Shown here: one piece after another, positions 12,701 through 18,700 of the stretch
How the letters are laid out: every line of letters starts with the position of its first letter
Numbering within the stretch: position 1 is the stretch's first letter
NCBI GenBank assembly: GCA_020650975.1
Contig: JAIPMN010029654.1
Location: forward strand, 1-22,570
DNA length: 22,570 bases
DNA from: Apostichopus californicus
Taxonomy: Eukaryota; Echinodermata; Holothuroidea; Aspidochirotida; Stichopodidae
Direction of reading: 5' to 3'
The notes under the pieces: model-generated
Databases searched by the model: none
What the model was told of the DNA's origin: nothing
The model's input: the letters and a program-made list of their open reading frames with translations, nothing else
Made by a program: the position numbers and the translations under genes

Positions 12701-15700
12701 GAACAAGATAATTTTACAAATACTTCTAGTACTGTACAAACAATGGGTAGAACTTGAGTCAGTAGCTCAACCAGAATAAAAATTGCACTGTGCATAATGC
12801 AAGACTAAGAACATTACAATTTGGCGTGGTTATTACTGGGGCACATCAGTCTCTTAGTTTTAAAATTGTTTAATAGCACTCAAGAGAAGGTTTAAGACTC
12901 CTGTAAATAAATTTTGGTAGCCTCCTGTTTGTTCAAGGCCAATCTCCTCTGTCCCCCCCCCCCTCCCTTCACCCTTATGTTTAAAATTAATCCTTGGTAT
13001 CTTTAGGTACATTTATGTCAACTCATGACACACACCATTCTCCTTCTACTCCCTAAAACCCTGATATTTTAATCTCACCTGCATTGCATTCAGATTTTGC
13101 TGTAGAGTTTCCAACGGTACCAAGAGTACAGGAGTCTTGCTGGTAGGTGGCTCTGAAACCTCCAGCCATTTTTCCAGCTTGGACACATCAGTCTCAAAGC
13201 TCTTACGTTCTTCAAGAGCCTTTGAGAGATGGTCCAAGACTCCAGTAATGTCTTTGAGGAGCTTCCTATACCTTTCATGGATGTCTGAATATATACAAAC
13301 CACAAGTCCTCATTAACACTGAGAACTTCATGTTATTCAAAGGCATCAACAGCAATTTGAGTCGTTAGGTGGTTGCCTAGTCCTTGGATGGATAGGCTCT
13401 CTGTCTTAAACTATTTAACTTGATCTTACCTTCTTTAGTTATTAATTGTAATTATAAATATAGTTTTATATATATTTTTGTATTTCTTATGTGCGAGTAT
13501 CAAAATTTCCAATTTTATGAAGCAATAAAGGTTTACTTACTTACTTATCTAAAATAGCACTTCAGAAATGCTACTCAACATAGCTCACATAATGGTCACA
13601 AACAATGGGGATTTTTTTAATGCTCACATAGGGGCAACCTACATGTCAAGTACGCCATATGTAAGATATCATGATTACAGGCTCACAGATGCTAACATTA
13701 TGGTCCAAACAATAGGGTTCTTATTATACTCACATAGGGGCAAGGTACATGTCAAATGCCATATATATCTTCATTCACTCTCTTAAGATATCATGCTTAC
13801 AGGCTCACAGATGTTCACATAATGGTCCAAACAATAGGGTTTTTATTATGCTCACATAGGCCAAAGCTACATGTCAAGTATGCCATATGTCAGCTTACAG
13901 GCTCACGGATGCGTACCAACACACACACCAACTTGACTGCGTCAGATACTTGTCTACCTACTGCAAGCAACCATGAGTGCACAAAAATGCCAAAGCCTTG
14001 TTGTTTCGAAAGAAATTCCATCCTTTTAAAGAAATTGTCTTGTTTAAAACATGATTGATCTCAAACAGCTAATTTGTCAGGGTCATGTCTGTTACTTGCA
14101 AAAACATTCATAAACTAAAACCTTAGAAATGGTATAACATTGCAAAACACACAAGTTGAGATGTGCACTTTCACCCATTCTGATAAATAAAAAATATTAA
14201 AAAACTGATAAAAACTGATATAATGAAAAGTTGAAATCAAAAGCACTTGAAAGAAAAGATATTGAATTCTATAACTAAAAGCAACTCTGGTCACAATACC
14301 TGTCACTTCTGGCTGGATCTGTTCCTTGTCTTCCTCGTGACACACCTCTACGATTGGTATCTCGGATTCAGAGAGTCTATCCACCTCTGGCTGATATGAT
14401 CTAATTCTGTCTTGAGCAGCCTTTACAAGAAACATTTAAAAGGCTTCACAAATAACTTCCACAACAGAGTGAAAAACTGTATATACATGCTGTTAAAATC
14501 TGTTTTTATATCTCTGATATGGAAACTTTCTTGGGAAAAAGCAAGAAACCAGGGATTCTAAGTAACATATAGTTTTCTTATTGAAACTTCATCACATTTT
14601 AGTATATATACAGTGTGATCAACCACACTTTAATGGCTTTACAAATTCATACAATCTCTTCCGTTCATCTAAGGACTGAGTCAAATTTAAGCAAGGCAAT
14701 GTGCATTTCAACTGGTAAATTTATTTTGTAATAGTTAGAGGGATTTACATTTCCATCCAGGCAGGATCTTTTGCAGAGGCAAGTATCCAGGTAGCCTCTG
14801 GAAATGATCCTGACAGGATCCAACCTTCAGGCCGTTTACTTCCTATATATTTACATACACTGGTTGTTTCAGTAGATTTTAAGCAGTTCGCTAACACTTT
14901 TTAAATTATTTTTTGCCCCCTTACTTTAACAAATTAATTGGACAAAGACAAACTGCCAAACAAGTGCAGGAAATTCAGAGAAGTGTCTGAATGCAGAATC
15001 TAACTATTTTAATTGCTATGCAAGGTGCAACATGCGTGTCATTTAAAGCATTAAACATCCATTAAAACAAATCTAACTGGATTGAGTAAATGATTACTCA
15101 TCAAACTAATGTACAATTCAGCATTTTTGTTTCTTTTCTTTCACCCTTTAAAAATGAGAAAAATTAGTTTAATTGTCTGGAAGAAAATAACACCTGACAA
15201 ATTTTACCGTTCATTATTTTGAGCAAAGACAATTTTGTTCTAGCCAAAACTTTCTTTACATTCCCATCTGAAAGTGATGTTGGCCCAGTTTGTTATTTTC
15301 TGTTCAAGGAGACAGACTTTGTATAGGTATCAAACACATAATGGTACAAACTAACGAGATGTTTTAAAATTGTGTCCGTGTATTTGCATAAGAGATACCT
15401 CACACATTGAAAAGATAAACACCAATACCACGACGTTTTTGAAATAGCAATAACATTTTAACAAATCATATAAGAGTAAGTAACCGAGATGTACCTTAAC
15501 TTCAAAGATTTGTTTGATTAAATCTGATACTTCTAGTGCAGTATCTGTTGGATGGTCTGCTTGCTCTGTCTCTGTGATCCATTTGTTGCACTTTACATAA
15601 ATCTTCCAAAATTCCTGGAAAATATAATATGATAAAATACTAACTGTTACAAGTACCCACTGAACACCACACTTGTAGTACAAGTACAACAGCTTGAGTA

Positions 15701-18700
15701 TCACTACAAATAGAATTCACTGTGTTGTATGAATACAAGGCTCTAACTGCAGGTACTAGTATGCAGCTTTATCGATACTAGCATTCAAAATGATCCCTGC
15801 TTACAAGTACAGAATCACTTACAAACCTGCTGAATATAATAAACTAAGAAATTATTGTGACAGATTAATCAATTTTTCAGCTTTTTTTCATCTCTAACGC
15901 ATCCTCTCCAACTCCTTCCCCACCCCCTGGAAAATTGAAATATAATACAATACCCACATCACAAGCTAGTTCAGATAGGTCCACACAACATCCCCAACCC
16001 CCTCATCCTACCCCAAAGCACACACACATCATAAGTTAGTCCAAGCAGGGGCATACATTGGAGCTCTTACCTTTCTTTCAGTGAGAGCAGAGTGCAAAAC
16101 TTTAGATCTTTCCTTGATGATAGGATCCAATCTATGCAGTTGTTTTTCAATGTTTGTCAAGACCTCTTTCAATTCACTTCTCTCTTTTGAAGATAGCTCA
16201 GCCAGAATCTTATCTCCATCTTCACAAATTCTTCCAAAAGTAGCTCTTCTGTTTTGTAAACCATCAGTCACATCCTGTACAAAAGAAAGTAAAATCCCAC
16301 ATGGTTTGATAAAAAAAATGATAGCAACTACCCAAAAGATACATAGGTGACAAGTTAATGTAACCTTCTAAAATCAAGTGTAGATGGTTTCTAAAAGAGG
16401 AATACGACTTCAAAATATTTTTCATTAATGTTTTTATGGGGCTAAAGCATAATGATGTTATTTTCTGTCCCAACCCCCCCCCCCCCCTTCCCTGTTCTTC
16501 AGACAATGTGCAAGAAATGACACATTTCATTCATTGTGTATTTGTAAAGTTGCAAGCTTGCATGAATGGAACAATTAATCTACAGAATAAATTGCAAAAA
16601 AATATCTGATATTATATGAAATCCATTTTAACAATGCAAAAAGAATGCAAATGCATCCTGTATTGAGTTTGCATGCAAAACAAAACTCTTTGAAATAAAG
16701 AAAATATTTTCAGCACATCAAATGCAAAATTATAGATTAAACTATGTATTTTCTGATTGTTGGACTGACTAATTGAAAGAAAATACACTATGGAAACCGG
16801 TTGATTTCTGTGTATAATAGCCTAGGGTCAACAACTATGTCAAAAACATTTGTAACTTAATAAAATGTCACATTTTGCCATTATTTATGAACCAAACATT
16901 GAAATATCTACACTTCATGAAACAGAACATAGTGTCATACCAGAATAGAATTCTCCAAGCATTTACTGAGTGGGATTGTTAATATGATTGCTTTTTCACC
17001 ATGGAAGGAGAAGAAGAGGATGGGCTGGGGAGGGGGGCATTGTGGAGTAAGAGGGGTGTATGAAGGAACAGCAGATACTGAATATAGAAAGGCAAGTAAT
17101 GATATGTTTATCACGCACAGATATAACCTTGCATGAAGAAAGTGAAATTATACCAGAATTCTTAGAAAGAAACATAACAGTTGCCAATTACTTCATTGAC
17201 CATGAAAGTTCATACAGGCTATCATATTACCGACGCCTGCGAGGGCGAACTAGTTTGTGAAGTTGCTATGCTGTTTCTTAATCTATTTTTAATTTCAACG
17301 TTTTTTTCAAATGATAGATTCTTGCCAAGTTTTATTAGTTGTGTAACAATTCGATGCTTTATTCTTTGCAGATATAATTCACCGGAACCTTAGCTTTCAC
17401 TCTCATGCCATTGTATGCGTCCGTTTCAACCCATTTACGGTGACAGTTCATGGGCAGAGTTTCGCTTTGTATTACCATAGATAGGCTAGTGGCGAGTATC
17501 AATTACTTCTCTCAAAAGAAATGAAACGATGGGAAAATAAAAGTCATTTTTTGTTTGAAGTACAAAACAAAACAAAAAGCAGTAATAGTTGGCTGTTGAA
17601 ATATCTCCATATGTTCCATCTCGTCTGCAATGAATTTCTTTGAATCAAACAATAGAACATAAAACTATATTATTGTCAAACAAAGATTCATAACAAGTGA
17701 GATATTTAAGAAAGGAAAATAAAGAGGTAATCTGAAAGACTGGCTGGACAATTGAAACTTGTTGCAGTTAGCTGTACCCTTCTTGAGAAATGATGGGTCA
17801 ATGTGATTTTCATATTTATTCATAACGGTTATTTACCTCTTCAGAGATGTTCAAACTTCATCTAAATTTTAACCTAACTTAATTCTTAAATCATTAAAGC
17901 TAAAATTCTGAAGTTAATTTTTCAAGTTAATTTTTTTTTTTAAGTATGTGTAATGTTGGCATGGCATATTGACAAATTTCTTTAATTAGTGTTTCATATT
18001 GGACATTTTGTATATGTGAATTAATTAATATTTAGAATTATAAATGTTACAATTTTATATGGGAGTCATGATTAGCCTAATGTAAAGTTTCAAGGAATAT
18101 ATCTGAGAAATCCATAATATATTAATTATGGTAATAAGGCCAAGGTCAAATGTCATTTGTCCCATACAAAACATTGTTGGTTACAATTGTTTACTTTGCA
18201 GCCAAAATTAACAGTATTTTTAAACTTTTAAAACCTATAATTTTATATACCACCAGTCATAAATACGATAATTATACCAAACTAAAATATTTTGTTTAAG
18301 TTATTTAATCAATCAAGTTTTTGTTACGTTTGGGACAAATGCGTTTCGTATGGGACATCATGATACTGTTTGTATAAGTAACACCGGGCAAATTTGTTAG
18401 ATTTTCGATAGCACATAATTTAGAAATGTGTACAATGTGAGTCAAGATACAACATCTACTCTGCTAAGTCTACCCCCCCTCCCCCTCCCCCATCCCACTC
18501 ACCAAAAAATAGCAAGGTACAATTACATAAAATTTTATGAGTCTAAACACATAGCCCTATTTATGTCAATTTTACTTTGATTGACCAGCCTGATGCTCTG
18601 AAACTGCACATAATCTGTGATATATTTATGCAAAAATCCAAATGATGCAAGTAATGACGCAAGCAGCACTATGAATGACAATGTCAATGTTAAAAGTTAG

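Larger units (their letters stand above)
13285..14299 (-). other. Intron 4-5 with retroelement tail and tandem array
   Basis: A 1,015-bp intron. It holds a probable retrotransposon 3' tail (about 13355-13548) followed at once by a tandem array (13577-13912), both listed separately. The remaining 13913-14299 is AT-rich with nothing I recognise. Confidence 0.75.

Noticed and set aside
13568-14058. Two overlapping plus-strand frames (72 and 100 codons)
   Set aside because: They run through the tandem array and only reflect its repeat unit.
14608-14626. Short palindrome AGTGTG...CACACT
   Set aside because: A six-base stem is expected by chance in AT-rich introns of this length.
16996-17393. Plus- and minus-strand frames of 63-70 codons in the large intron
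   Set aside because: They overlap each other on both strands, lack motifs and sit in AT-rich sequence with low-complexity purine patches.
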